From: CAXBOO01 sp963977425
Lineage (GTDB): Bacteria > Bacteroidota > Bacteroidia > Flavobacteriales_D > Luteibaculaceae
DNA length: 64,000 nt
Assembly: GCA_963977425.1 (NCBI GenBank)
Contig: CAXBOO010000001.1
Span: forward strand, 372,001 to 436,000
Direction of reading: 5' to 3'
The position numbers and the translations under genes are program-made. Shown here piece after piece: positions 46,137 through 55,626 of this stretch. The notes beneath the pieces are model-generated. The model was not told the origin of the DNA. It made no database searches and saw nothing but the letters and a program-made list of their open reading frames with translations. Positions within the stretch are counted from its first letter, which is position 1; every line of letters begins with the position of its first letter.

Positions 46137-46475
46137 TTAGTGCTTTTCTACGGATTCGTATTTGCAGCAGTTGGGTAAGTTCTCGTAGCCTTTTTTGTCG
46201 TGAGGATGTTTGCTGGTTGTATGTCCGGCTTTTGCAACTCTTTTGGATATGTCGTCCATTGTTGTTTTTTCCGTATTGTAAGCAACTGTTAAGTACGAGT
46301 TTGTCAAATTCCACTCAGCAAATTTCACTCCTTTACCATAAGCATGTTTTTGGATGCGTTGTTGACACATTTCGCAAACACCTTCTACATAAAGGCTGTC
46401 GGTTTTTACTTTTTCTTGAGATTTAAGTTGTGTTGCGCTCAATATTAATGCAGCGCCAATGATTAAGTATTTCAT
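46137..46475 (-). CDS. secreted heavy-metal-associated (HMA) domain protein
   Basis: This 112-residue protein has a signal peptide (about 1-19) and one HMA ferredoxin-like domain with the metal-binding C34-E-M-C37 in VEGVCEMCQQRI. A further ENLPNCCKY cysteine pair and several histidines (HTTSKHPHDKK) lie near the C-terminus. HMA domains shuttle Cu(I) or similar ions; here it would do so in the periplasm. It is encoded between a HYC_CC_PP-like gene and a TonB receptor gene, 3 bases before the latter. Confidence 0.88.
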   Translation of the reverse strand: MKYLIIGAALILSATQLKSQEKVKTDSLYVEGVCEMCQQRIQKHAYGKGVKFAEWNLTNSYLTVAYNTEKTTMDDISKRVAKAGHTTSKHPHDKKGYENLPNCCKYESVEKH

Positions 46476-46538
46476 GTTGTTTAATTTTTATTAGATAGAA
46501 TGTGATAGCACGAATGCTGAGAATAATTCCAATAAAAA

Positions 46539-46940
46539 CTAATGATATACTATGTATTGATTGTACAGTTTATGAAGCGATTGTACAGGTGGGGAGAAAT
46601 GATGATAATACTCTAATAATGAAAGAGTTTTACTATTGAAAACAACTTTTGAAATCGTTAAGGAATTATAATTTGCTACAAGTACATTGTGCTGATTATT
46701 CCAATTAATTTCTTGTATGGCCTGATGCTCTTTGTCAGCCGTATTGGGTAACTCTATGTCTGAACAACAGCTTGCTTCAATCGAGGTGGTATTGTTGGAA
46801 TCACCTTCAAATTCATCGGCACAGCAATTTTCTTCTACTCGTACATCGCCACAAAAATGAGCGTAGCTTGGTAGCTTGAGCATTACTAAAAAGTAAAGCA
46901 ATAAAAATGCAGTATGAAGAACTTTTCTATTCAAAACCAC
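46539..46940 (-). CDS. HYC_CC_PP-like cysteine-rich small protein
   Basis: This protein of about 133 residues has a signal-like N-terminus and the ordered motifs that name the HYC_CC_PP group: YAHFCGD, then NCCAD and SCCSD cysteine pairs, and a C-terminal FSPPVQSLHKLY. The cysteine and histidine content points to metal binding. The start is uncertain: GTG at 46940 is the furthest, but the promoter element predicts transcription starting near 46938, so a TTG at 46934 is possible. It heads the metal-linked group of three genes. Confidence 0.72.
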   Translation of the reverse strand: MVLNRKVLHTAFLLLYFLVMLKLPSYAHFCGDVRVEENCCADEFEGDSNNTTSIEASCCSDIELPNTADKEHQAIQEINWNNQHNVLVANYNSLTISKVVFNSKTLSLLEYYHHFSPPVQSLHKLYNQYIVYH

Positions 46941-46942
46941 TT

Positions 46943-46950
46943 CAAAGGTA
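46943..46950 (-). promoter_or_regulatory. Bacteroidota promoter of the metal-linked operon
   Basis: TACCTTTG on the minus strand is an exact TAnnTTTG, with a TTG 22 bases upstream, within the 17-23 spacing of the Bacteroidota consensus. It is the best complete promoter match in the window. Confidence 0.65.
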
Positions 46951-47015
46951 ATGATATGACTTTATTGATGTGCAATTCAGTTCCTTTTTCAACGTTTTTT
47001 GGGAGTCGATAATAT

Positions 47016-47777
47016 TTAGTCCTGTAAGAAATCGATTACGCAATCTGATAATTGTGTTGGTTGTTCGGCGTGTACCCAATGTCCGGCATTGCTTATAGAG
47101 CATAATTCGGAATTAGGAAAAATGTCTTGAATACCGTCCCAATCTGTATCTAAAATATAGCCACTGTTTTCGCCACGTATAAAAAGCGTTTCTACCAAGC
47201 AAGGGAATTCTGGAATGTTACTAACCACTTCATTGTAGTTGGCATGCAGTGCATCTAAATTAAAGCGCCAAGCTAAAAGACCCTTTTCTTTCCAATACAA
47301 GTTTTTCATTAGAAACATGCGTACTCCAGCTTGTGTTATGTGTAAACTTAATTGTTGGTCGACTAAATTTCTTGTGTTGTGAATGTTGAAATCAACGCTG
47401 TTAAGAGCGTCGAAAATTTCGTTGTGATGAGGAGGATATGATTTGGTTCCTATATCAACCACAATTAGTTTGGTTACTATCTTATCGTTGAGTTGAGCAA
47501 AGCGCATGGCTGTTTTTCCGCCTAAAGAATGTCCTAGTAAATAGCATTCGGTAATATTCTCTTTTTCAAGAAGCGACTCTAAATCAGCAACCATTAAATC
47601 AAAGGTGAATTCAGAACTGTGTTCCGAATGACCATGATTGCGTTGGTCGACTAAATACACAGTAAATTTATTTGCCCATTTTTTGGCTAAGCTTTGCCAA
47701 TTGTCTCCACTACCTAAAAGTCCATGAAGAATGACCAATGCAGGGCCGTTTCCTATTTTTTTGAAATGCAATTCCAT
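47016..47777 (-). CDS. alpha/beta hydrolase, YbfF-like esterase
   Basis: This 253-residue cytoplasmic hydrolase has the oxyanion HGLLGSGDNW near the start, the nucleophile elbow GHSLGGKTAM, an acidic residue in the RGENSGYI region, and the catalytic histidine in SNAGHWVHAEQP. It resembles YbfF-type acyl esterases, whose natural substrate is unclear. Its ATG overlaps the pdxJ stop by one base (TAATG), so it is coupled to pdxJ, though no functional link to vitamin B6 is evident. Confidence 0.9.
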   Translation of the reverse strand: MELHFKKIGNGPALVILHGLLGSGDNWQSLAKKWANKFTVYLVDQRNHGHSEHSSEFTFDLMVADLESLLEKENITECYLLGHSLGGKTAMRFAQLNDKIVTKLIVVDIGTKSYPPHHNEIFDALNSVDFNIHNTRNLVDQQLSLHITQAGVRMFLMKNLYWKEKGLLAWRFNLDALHANYNEVVSNIPEFPCLVETLFIRGENSGYILDTDWDGIQDIFPNSELCSISNAGHWVHAEQPTQLSDCVIDFLQD

Positions 47778-48490
47778 TATCTCAATTTGGCTAAATACAT
47801 TTTTATGGTATTGTCTAGTCCGTAGTACAAGGCATCGCTAATGAGAGCGTGGCCAATAGAGACTTCCATTAAACCGGGTATGTTTTGTTTGAAATAAGCT
47901 AAGTTTTTAAGATTAAGATCGTGACCTGCATTAATGCCTAATTCTAATTTTTGTGCCACAATGGCTGCTTTTTTGTACGATTCTATTGCTGTTTCAGGAT
48001 CATCACCAAATCGCGAAGCATAATCTTCGGTGTACAATTCTATTCTATCGGCCCCCGTTTTTTTAGCCCATTCAATTTGTTTCGCGTCAGGATCGATGAA
48101 TAAACTCACTCTACGATTTTCTTTATGAAGCATTTGTACAACATCTTTTAGCTTGTCGAAATGTTTTTTGCAATCCCAACCAGCATTAGAAGTCAATACG
48201 TCTGGAGCATCCGGTACAAGGGTTACTTGGTCAACTTTGTGTTTGCAAACTAAGTCCAAGAATTCTTTGTTTGGGTATCCTTCAACATTAAATTCTGTTT
48301 TGATGTTGTGACTTAAATCTTCAACATCGGTATAGCGAATATGGCGTTGATCTGGTCTTGGGTGAACGGTAATGCCTTCGGCTCCAAATAATTCGCAATC
48401 CATAGCCGTTTTTAAAACGTTAGGTATATTACCTCCACGGGCATTTCTTATGGTTGCAATTTTGTTGATGTTGACGCTGAGTTTAGTCAT
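47777..48490 (-). CDS. pdxJ: pyridoxine 5'-phosphate synthase
   Basis: PdxJ condenses deoxyxylulose 5-phosphate with 3-amino-2-oxopropyl phosphate to form pyridoxine 5'-phosphate. The 237-residue TIM barrel has LSVNINKIATIRNARGG at the start, GITVHPRPDQRHI, the catalytic region around TLVPDAP, the INAGHDLNLKNL motif, and SIGHALISDAL at the C-terminus. Its presence means the DXP-dependent B6 pathway. A TACCTTTG promoter lies upstream at 48530-48537. Confidence 0.96.
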   Translation of the reverse strand: MTKLSVNINKIATIRNARGGNIPNVLKTAMDCELFGAEGITVHPRPDQRHIRYTDVEDLSHNIKTEFNVEGYPNKEFLDLVCKHKVDQVTLVPDAPDVLTSNAGWDCKKHFDKLKDVVQMLHKENRRVSLFIDPDAKQIEWAKKTGADRIELYTEDYASRFGDDPETAIESYKKAAIVAQKLELGINAGHDLNLKNLAYFKQNIPGLMEVSIGHALISDALYYGLDNTIKMYLAKLR

Positions 48491-48529
48491 TAAAGGTTAA
48501 TTTGTGCCAAAATTTTTTCTAGAATAAAC

Positions 48530-48537
48530 CAAAGGTA
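48530..48537 (-). promoter_or_regulatory. Bacteroidota -7 promoter element of pdxJ
   Basis: TACCTTTG on the minus strand matches TAnnTTTG exactly, 39 bases before the pdxJ ATG. It lies in the divergent region shared with the CBS gene, which has only a weaker AAAGTTTG at 48539-48546 on the plus strand. Confidence 0.6.
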
Positions 48538-48570
48538 TAAAGTTTGTTACGTAAGTAATAAAGGCAAACG

Positions 48571-49212
48571 ATGAAAGCAGTAGAATTAATAGCACCCCTT
48601 TATTTAGAAATATCTAAATCAGAAATTGGTAGCAAGGCTTTGCAACTAATGCAAGACAACCATGTTTCGCATTTGCCTGTGGTTGAGGATAAAAAATATC
48701 TTGGCATAGTAAGCGAAGAATCTTGTGAGGATGTAGATGTAATGGAGCCGCAACTCATGCCATTTAAAATAGGCCCAAACGTTCATTTTTGGGATGTATT
48801 GAAGTTTTTCAAAACATCGGGCGTGTCGGTAATACCAGTAGTTACGGAAGAAGACGCCTTTTTGGGTGTTATTACCAAAAGTCATTTGGTAGACTTGGCA
48901 GGAGAAATTAGTACCGTACAAGACGAAGGAGCCATAGTTGAGTTGATGATTGCCCCTCGCGATTATTCTATGTCGCAAATTGCTCAAATTGTAGAAGGCA
49001 ACGATGTGAAAATTCATTCGGTTTTAGTGAACGAAATGGCAAATGAAAACCTAATTATGGTTGTGCTTAAATTAAATTCAGTTCACATTTCTGGTGTTAT
49101 GCAAACATTTTCACGTTACAACATGTCGGTAAGAAGAGTCTATAATTACACCGACGACATGGATTGGCTCAATGATAGGAAAGATGGTCTTATTCGTTAT
49201 TTAGATTTTTGA
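48571..49212 (+). CDS. CBS domain pair protein
   Basis: The 213-residue cytoplasmic protein has two CBS domains in the first 125 residues (ALQLMQDNHVSHLPVVED and FKTSGVSVIPVVTE). An ACT-like C-terminal half (MIAPRDYSMSQIAQIVEGND, VLKLNSVHISGVMQTFSRYNM) follows. Such proteins sense adenine nucleotides and regulate a partner, but none is evident here. Its stop overlaps the TTG start of the next gene by 3 bases, and nadK follows that gene, so it may belong to the same operon. Confidence 0.85.
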   Translation: MKAVELIAPLYLEISKSEIGSKALQLMQDNHVSHLPVVEDKKYLGIVSEESCEDVDVMEPQLMPFKIGPNVHFWDVLKFFKTSGVSVIPVVTEEDAFLGVITKSHLVDLAGEISTVQDEGAIVELMIAPRDYSMSQIAQIVEGNDVKIHSVLVNEMANENLIMVVLKLNSVHISGVMQTFSRYNMSVRRVYNYTDDMDWLNDRKDGLIRYLDF

Positions 49213-50585
49213 GGTTTCGCTTTTTCATAACACTACTTGCTCTCTTTGCAGTAAGTAATTTATTGGCTCAAAATGTCAAAGTTGAAGTCGATTCTATTTT
49301 TTTTGAGGGCAACAAAAGAACCAAAGAAGGTTTTCTTAGAGAGCTCATTCTACTCGAAGAGTGTGTAGAATATAGTCAAACAGTATTCGATAGTCTATTG
49401 ACTGAAAGCGAACATAGACTGAATCGTAGTAGTCTTTTTAAAACGGTTCATGCTAATGTAGATGGTGTAAAGTCGTCTGGGAAAACCATTGTTAAAATTT
49501 GTTTTGTAGTAGATGAACGGTGGTACACATGGCCGTTTCCTATTTTTCGTTTAACTGACCCAAATTTCAATTTATGGTGGCGCGATAAAGATTTCGATAG
49601 AATAAGTTATGGCGGGGCCTTGAGGTTGGAGAATATCAATGGGAAAGGCGACGAGTTGTTTGTGAAAATAGTATCGGGTTTTAGTCAAGAATTTCGATTG
49701 TCTTATTCAAAGTTTGTACGTAAAACTTGGGGGTTGAGTTATGGTATGTCTTATATTCAGTACCCTACTTTAGAAGTAGATAATATCAATGGCGAAAGAA
49801 TTTTCAAGAAAAGAACACCACATGCCATCAAAGAGCGATTTGGGGTTGGAGTGTCTACTGCAAGGCAGATAGATGCCCATCAATCAATAGGCTTTTCTAT
49901 CGATATGTATCAGAGTGTAGCCTTAGATTCTTTGCTGGAATACAATAGCCATTATTTCGGAGAAGAAAACAAAAGTAGATTGCTTACTACGTACTTGTCT
50001 GGCGGTTATCATAGCGATAGTCGAGACAATATTTCCTTCCCACATAAAGGTCAATTTTTTTCCTTCAGTTCAAGAATTCCCATACTTGGTTTGAAGAAAG
50101 TGTTGTGGATGAACTCTATTGATTTTAGAAGGTACAAGGAGATTAAACGACATTTGTTTTCGGTTCAATTTCAGGGGCAATGGGTTTTAAATGCAGAGAA
50201 AAATACCGCGTTCGAATTCATTACTTCAAATAGACTAACCAAAGTACCACGCATATTCGATTTGTATGTGCCCAATACACTGAATTGGCTACAAAGTAGA
50301 AGCCAATATTTCTTTTTGGTGTTTAAAAACAAAACCATAAAAACTAATTTTATTCCAGTTCGTCAATTCAAGCATCCCTTTGTTACTTTGGCTGTAGGGC
50401 CTTTTGTCGATCAAGCATTTTTGCATTCGTATACCGACAATGGTAACCTGTACAATTCTTGGTTGGTAAGTACAGGAGTTAGTGTACAATTAGCGTCGTA
50501 TTACGATAAAGTTGTACGCTTCGATGCGGGATATAATAGTTTAGGAGACTTTGGTGTATTTTTGCACTTTACAAAAGCATTGTAA
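49209..50585 (+). CDS. BamA/TamA-like outer-membrane protein, one POTRA
   Basis: The 458-residue protein has a signal peptide (cleavage after LLAQ, about residue 21) and one POTRA-like domain (about 22-105, VDSIFFEGNKRT then VVDERWYTWP). A C-terminal beta-barrel of the Omp85 family follows, including SRDNISFPHKGQFFSF, which matches the conserved barrel segment. It starts at a TTG inside the CBS gene's stop (TTGA); no ATG is available. The role is likely outer-membrane protein or lipid assembly, unproven. nadK begins at its stop with a one-base overlap. Confidence 0.8.
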   Translation: MRFRFFITLLALFAVSNLLAQNVKVEVDSIFFEGNKRTKEGFLRELILLEECVEYSQTVFDSLLTESEHRLNRSSLFKTVHANVDGVKSSGKTIVKICFVVDERWYTWPFPIFRLTDPNFNLWWRDKDFDRISYGGALRLENINGKGDELFVKIVSGFSQEFRLSYSKFVRKTWGLSYGMSYIQYPTLEVDNINGERIFKKRTPHAIKERFGVGVSTARQIDAHQSIGFSIDMYQSVALDSLLEYNSHYFGEENKSRLLTTYLSGGYHSDSRDNISFPHKGQFFSFSSRIPILGLKKVLWMNSIDFRRYKEIKRHLFSVQFQGQWVLNAEKNTAFEFITSNRLTKVPRIFDLYVPNTLNWLQSRSQYFFLVFKNKTIKTNFIPVRQFKHPFVTLAVGPFVDQAFLHSYTDNGNLYNSWLVSTGVSVQLASYYDKVVRFDAGYNSLGDFGVFLHFTKAL

Positions 50586-51460
50586 TGAAGATAGCCATTT
50601 ACGGAAAGCATTTTACGTCCAATTTTGGGCCCGCTATTCAGTTCTTGCTCAATAATTTAATTGCGCAAGGGGTTGAGCTCTATATCTACAATCCTTTTTG
50701 TAAGGTTTTGTTCGATTGTATTACGATGCCTAAAAACTACAGTAAGTTTTGGGAGGCTAGTGATATTGAGAGCATTCAGCCAGATTTGCTTTTGGCTATA
50801 GGAGGCGATGGTACGGTTCTAGAAACTGTTCAGTTTGTGTACGGAACTAAAATACCAGTTTTGGGAATCAATACAGGGCGTTTGGGTTTTTTATCGAGCA
50901 TAGCTAGAGAAGAAATAAGCAATGCTGTAAAAGCCATTGCTCAAGGACATTATAGTGTAGAAGAAAGAAGCTTGATTCAGCTTAAGAATCACGATTTTGA
51001 CGGCCGAAACGTAGCGCTTAATGAGTTTACTGTGCTCAAAAAAGATTCATCATCTATGATAACGGTAGAAACTTATATCGACGATGAATATCTGAATTCG
51101 TATTGGGCCGATGGACTGATAATTTCTACGCCAACAGGTTCTACAGCGTACAATTTGTCTTGTGGTGGGCCTATTTTGGCGCCAACGTCAAAGTCATTCA
51201 TTATAACACCAATATCACCTCATAATTTAAATGTAAGGCCTATAGTCTTGCCCGATCATAGTACCATAAAATTGAAAGTTAAAGGCCGAGGCGACAGTTA
51301 CCTTATGGCTTTGGATGCAAGAAATAGATCGTGTTCATTTTCTGACTACTTAGAGTTGGGTAAAGCCCCTTTTGGTTTTATGCTGGCAAAGCTTACAAGC
51401 GATAATTTTTACCACACCCTTCGCAATAAATTAATGTGGGGACTAGACCACAGAAATTAG
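50585..51460 (+). CDS. nadK: NAD kinase
   Basis: NadK phosphorylates NAD to NADP. The 291-residue protein has the catalytic GGDGT (residues 73-77, D75) in LLAIGGDGTVLE, the NTGRLGFL segment, the ADGLIISTPTGSTAYNLSCGGPI diphosphate/NAD region, and ITPISPHNLNVRPIVL. Length and motifs are standard. The ATG overlaps the preceding stop by one base (TAATG). Confidence 0.96.
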   Translation: MKIAIYGKHFTSNFGPAIQFLLNNLIAQGVELYIYNPFCKVLFDCITMPKNYSKFWEASDIESIQPDLLLAIGGDGTVLETVQFVYGTKIPVLGINTGRLGFLSSIAREEISNAVKAIAQGHYSVEERSLIQLKNHDFDGRNVALNEFTVLKKDSSSMITVETYIDDEYLNSYWADGLIISTPTGSTAYNLSCGGPILAPTSKSFIITPISPHNLNVRPIVLPDHSTIKLKVKGRGDSYLMALDARNRSCSFSDYLELGKAPFGFMLAKLTSDNFYHTLRNKLMWGLDHRN

Positions 51461-51500
51461 ATTAACACAATAAATGTGCTAATGCTGCATTAATGTTGCA

Positions 51501-52328
51501 ATGAATAAACTACAACTCCTCATATTTCTGCTTTTTAGTGCAGTATTTGTTTGCTCAGCGCAAAGCAGGTACCAGCGCTCAAAAGAATTTGGGATAACTC
51601 TCGGAACGCAGAGTTATGTAGGCGAGTTCAATAAGTCACCTTTGAATGTCAGTAATATTGGATATGGTTTTTATTATCGATATAATTTCAATAGAAGAGT
51701 AGGGTTAAATTTCGGGTTTTGGTCAGGAACCATCGAGGGGGCAGATTCTACTTCTGAAATTCTATTTGAGAAAAACAGAAATCTAAGTTTTCAAAATCGC
51801 ATTCAAGAATTGTCGGTTGTCTTTGAAATGAATTACTTCGATTATCAAATCAGCAACCCTAAATATCCATTTTCACCCTACCTGTTTTTTGGGGTTTCGG
51901 GTATAATTTCCAATCCAAAGGCAGAAAATGCACAAGGCGAGATGGTTAATTTAAGAGAAATAGGGACAGAAGGACAGCATTTCGAGGGAGGTAAACCTTA
52001 CAATTTAATTAACTTCGCCGTTCCGTTTGGAATTGGGTTTAGAGCAAATATTGTAAAAGGCTTAGCAGTAAGTGTTTACGCAGGTGCTAGAAAAACATTT
52101 ACAGATTATATTGATGACGTAAGTTCGTTTTATGTAAGCACAGAAAGCTTCGACGAAAACGAAAGGCCATTTGTAGATAATAGCATTAATCCTCCAAACG
52201 GATTGGACAACAACGAAGGTACATACAGGGGCGACCCTAGTTCTAATGATTGGGTTTTTATATCGGGTGTTATGCTCAACGTAAAACTCAATAGAAAAAA
52301 GAACAGCTGCCCGGCTTGGAACTTGTAA
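51501..52328 (+). CDS. porG: PorG-like outer-membrane protein (DUF6089)
   Basis: This 275-residue protein has a signal peptide (cleavage near residue 20, VCSAQ) and a small beta-barrel with GFYYRYNFNRRVGLNFG and PFGIGFRANIVKGLAVS. It resembles the DUF6089/PorG group. In Porphyromonas gingivalis PorG is a T9SS outer-membrane component encoded just before uppS and bamA, the same order as here. The gene symbol is given on that basis. It fits the type B sorting signal on the adhesin at 33474. Confidence 0.8.
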   Translation: MNKLQLLIFLLFSAVFVCSAQSRYQRSKEFGITLGTQSYVGEFNKSPLNVSNIGYGFYYRYNFNRRVGLNFGFWSGTIEGADSTSEILFEKNRNLSFQNRIQELSVVFEMNYFDYQISNPKYPFSPYLFFGVSGIISNPKAENAQGEMVNLREIGTEGQHFEGGKPYNLINFAVPFGIGFRANIVKGLAVSVYAGARKTFTDYIDDVSSFYVSTESFDENERPFVDNSINPPNGLDNNEGTYRGDPSSNDWVFISGVMLNVKLNRKKNSCPAWNL

Positions 52329-52337
52329 GAAAATAGA

Positions 52338-53099
52338 ATGCAAAGCGACAAAGATCTGCTACATAAAATATCGTTGAACAAGGTGCCTCACCATGTTGCT
52401 GTTATAATGGACGGTAATGGGCGATGGGCCAAAGAAAAAGGCGAACAACGAGTGTATGGGCATGCCCATGGTGTGCAAGCAGTAAAACGAACGGTAGAAG
52501 CTGCTATTGAAAGCGGTGTTAAGGTGCTTACTTTATATGCGTTTTCTACAGAAAATTGGTTGCGTCCTAAGCAAGAAGTCAATGCTTTGCTTGAATTGTT
52601 TGTGTCAACAACATTAAAAGAATTAGAAGGGTTGATAGAAAACGGTATTCGTTTGATGTCGATTGGCGATAAAGAACAACTGCCAGAAAACTGTCGTAAA
52701 GTTTTGGCAGATGCTGTTGGAAAAACTAAAACCAATGAGCGTCTAATTCTGAATTTAGCTATAAGCTATAGTTCTAAACACGAAATTACTCAAGCCGTAA
52801 AAAATATTGGGAAAGATTGTGCTGAAGGCAAATTATCGCCAGAAGACATTTCACAAGAACTTATTACTAAATCATTATACACTGCCGATATTCCAGACCC
52901 TGATTTACTTATCAGAACGAGTGGAGAGCAGCGCTTAAGTAATTTTTTACTTTGGCAACTAGCCTATGCAGAGTTTTATTTCACCGAAACTTTGTGGCCA
53001 GATTTTAATAAAACGGATTTTTACCAAGCCATTTTTGCCTACCAAAACAGAGAACGTCGTTTTGGGAAAACAGGTGAACAAATTCAACCTGTTTCGTAA
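52338..53099 (+). CDS. uppS: isoprenyl (undecaprenyl) diphosphate synthase
   Basis: UppS makes the cis-polyprenyl carrier lipid for peptidoglycan and glycans. The 253-residue protein has the catalytic D25 in VIMDGNGRWAKEKG, YAFSTENWLRP, and the C-terminal PDPDLLIRTSGEQRLSNFLLWQ that binds diphosphate. It starts 9 bases after the porG-like gene, and bamA starts 3 bases after its stop, so all three form one operon. Confidence 0.97.
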   Translation: MQSDKDLLHKISLNKVPHHVAVIMDGNGRWAKEKGEQRVYGHAHGVQAVKRTVEAAIESGVKVLTLYAFSTENWLRPKQEVNALLELFVSTTLKELEGLIENGIRLMSIGDKEQLPENCRKVLADAVGKTKTNERLILNLAISYSSKHEITQAVKNIGKDCAEGKLSPEDISQELITKSLYTADIPDPDLLIRTSGEQRLSNFLLWQLAYAEFYFTETLWPDFNKTDFYQAIFAYQNRERRFGKTGEQIQPVS

Positions 53100-53102
53100 T
53101 TC

Positions 53103-55613
53103 ATGAAAAAACTTCTATTCGCATTTTTCGCAGCAATTAGCCTATTTTCAGCTAACGCACAAATCAATATTGGATCTGCACCAAGTGTTTCTTACGACGC
53201 ACCAGTAGATTATACCATAGCCGATATTACTGTAACAGGGGCCGGTAATTTCGATACCGAAGCTATCATACTTTTTACAGGTTTAAAACGAGGTGAAACT
53301 GTTAGTATTCCTGGTGAAAACATCAGTAAGGCCATCAAAAATTTGTGGGAGCAACAATTGTTTGCCAATATTAAAATTCGTGTTGCAGAAGTTAGAGGAA
53401 GCAATGTTTACCTAAACATTGATCTAGAGGAACGTCCTCGCCTTTCTCGATTCAAATTCAAAGGAGTTAGAAAAAGCGAATCAGAAACTTTGCGTGGTAA
53501 AATCAATTTGAGATTGGGTACTATCGTCAACGAAAATTTACTTCAAAACACCAAAAACATCATCGAGAAATACTACATAGAAAAAGGGTATTTGCAATGT
53601 GAAGTAAACCTTAATAGTGAGGTTGATTCAATAGTAAAAGATGCGATTCTATTAAAAATTGATGTTGAAAAAGGTGAAAAAGTTAAAATCGCCAACATTT
53701 TTGTGAATGGTAACACGGCCTTGGAAGACAAGAAAGTGAAAAAAGCCATGGGTGAAACCAAAGAAAAACGCTGGTATAAAATTTTCACTGCGTCTAAGTT
53801 TTTAGAAAACGAATACGAAGCTGATAAAAGAGCTGTAATAGAAAAGTACAATAGCAAGGGATATAGAAATGCTAAAATTGTTTCAGACTCCGTTGTATAC
53901 GATAAAGAAATCAACCGTGTAAATATTTACTTAGAGATTAAAGAAGGGAAGAAATTCTATTTCAGAAACATCAATTGGGTTGGAAACATCAAATACAACG
54001 ATGCTTTCTTAAGCGATAAGTTGGGGATTAAAAAAGGCGATGTTTACAACAAAGAATCGCTTACAGAGCGCATACAGTTTTCTCAAAACAATACCGATAT
54101 CAGTTCACTGTATTTGGATGATGGGTATTTATCTTTTTCTGCTACCCCAGTAGAAACATTGGTTGAAAACGATAGCATCGATTTTGAAGTAAGGATTTAC
54201 GAAGGGAAGCAATACCGAGTAAACAACATTATCATCAAAGGAAATACTAAAACCAACGACCGTATAATTCGAAGAACGGTAAGAACTCGTCCAGGTGAAT
54301 TGTTTTCAAGAGCCGACATCATCCGTACACAGCGAGAATTATCTCAATTGGGGTATTTCAACCCAGAGCAATTTGGTATCAATCCAATCCAAAACGCAGC
54401 CGACGGTACGGTAGATATCGAATATACATTGGAAGAAAAACCATCTGATCAAATTGAATTATCAGGTGGATTTGGTGCCGGTAGAGTTGTTGGTACTTTG
54501 GGGCTTAAATTCACGAATTTCTCATTAAAAAACATTTTCAACAGAGAAGCTTACGATCCGCTTCCTAGTGGTGATGGTCAGCAATTGAGTTTAAGAGCTC
54601 AATCGAATGGTTCGTTTTTCCAAGCATACAGTTTCTCATTTGTGGAACCTTGGTTGGGTGGGCGCAAACCAAACTCATTCTCTGTTTCATTATCTCACTC
54701 TGTTCAAACCAATGGATTGGCTAAAAAAATTACAGTTGATGGTGAGAAAATAGATAACCCAGATAGAGCTTACTTGAAAATATATGGTGTTTCTGTAGGA
54801 TTAGGAAAACGACTTCAAGTACCTGATGACTACTTCTCTTTATACCAAGGATTGTCATACCAACATTATGTGTTGAGTAATTTTGGTAACATATTCTCAT
54901 TTGCTAATGGTAATAGTAACAACGTTAGTTATACGATGTCCTTCGGTCGTAATTCTGTTTCGCAACCTATATTCCCAAGATATGGTAGTGATATTAATTT
55001 AACCCTTAAAGCTACACCACCGTATTCTTTGATTTCGGGTAAAGATTTCTCAAATTCTACAGATCAAGAAAAATTCAAGTGGGTAGAATACCACAAATGG
55101 AAAGTGACAACATCTTGGTATACAGAAGTGGCCAAAAACTTAGTGTTGTACAACAAAGCAGGTTTTGGTTTCTTAGGTATTTACAATCAAGATATTGGGT
55201 TGTCTCCATTCGAAAGATATTACTTAGGTGGTAGTGCACTTTCAGGTTTTTCTTTGGATGGTCGAGAAATTATTGGACTTAGAGGATATGATGATTTGTC
55301 ACTTTCTCCAACAACGGGTGGACAGTACATATCTAAATTTACTTCCGAATTACGCTACTTATTATCACCAAACCCAAGTGCAACCATTTACATGCTAGGC
55401 TTTTTTGAAGCAGGTAACACTTGGAATGGATTTACCAACTACAATCCGTACGATTTAAAGCGTAGTGGAGGGATAGGTTTAAGAATTTTCTTGCCGGCAT
55501 TCGGATTGATGGGACTTGACTATGGCTGGAGGTTTGACGATGTTCCGGGTAGAGAAAATATGGCTCGTGGACAATTCCATTTCACGATTGGCGCGAATCT
55601 TGGAGAACTGTAA
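53103..55613 (+). CDS. bamA: outer-membrane protein assembly factor BamA
   Basis: BamA inserts beta-barrel proteins into the outer membrane. The 836-residue protein has a signal peptide (about 1-19), five POTRA domains (about residues 35-440), and a C-terminal barrel (about 450-836) with ELSGGFGAGRVVGTLG at its beginning and the conserved GLRGYDD in loop 6 near residue 725. POTRA repeats show VNGNTALEDKKVKKAMG and IKGNTKTNDRIIRRTVR. The length is typical for Bacteroidota. The two ompH paralogs (Skp-like chaperones) follow. Confidence 0.96.
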   Translation: MKKLLFAFFAAISLFSANAQINIGSAPSVSYDAPVDYTIADITVTGAGNFDTEAIILFTGLKRGETVSIPGENISKAIKNLWEQQLFANIKIRVAEVRGSNVYLNIDLEERPRLSRFKFKGVRKSESETLRGKINLRLGTIVNENLLQNTKNIIEKYYIEKGYLQCEVNLNSEVDSIVKDAILLKIDVEKGEKVKIANIFVNGNTALEDKKVKKAMGETKEKRWYKIFTASKFLENEYEADKRAVIEKYNSKGYRNAKIVSDSVVYDKEINRVNIYLEIKEGKKFYFRNINWVGNIKYNDAFLSDKLGIKKGDVYNKESLTERIQFSQNNTDISSLYLDDGYLSFSATPVETLVENDSIDFEVRIYEGKQYRVNNIIIKGNTKTNDRIIRRTVRTRPGELFSRADIIRTQRELSQLGYFNPEQFGINPIQNAADGTVDIEYTLEEKPSDQIELSGGFGAGRVVGTLGLKFTNFSLKNIFNREAYDPLPSGDGQQLSLRAQSNGSFFQAYSFSFVEPWLGGRKPNSFSVSLSHSVQTNGLAKKITVDGEKIDNPDRAYLKIYGVSVGLGKRLQVPDDYFSLYQGLSYQHYVLSNFGNIFSFANGNSNNVSYTMSFGRNSVSQPIFPRYGSDINLTLKATPPYSLISGKDFSNSTDQEKFKWVEYHKWKVTTSWYTEVAKNLVLYNKAGFGFLGIYNQDIGLSPFERYYLGGSALSGFSLDGREIIGLRGYDDLSLSPTTGGQYISKFTSELRYLLSPNPSATIYMLGFFEAGNTWNGFTNYNPYDLKRSGGIGLRIFLPAFGLMGLDYGWRFDDVPGRENMARGQFHFTIGANLGEL

Positions 55614-55626
55614 CAAAACACACTTT

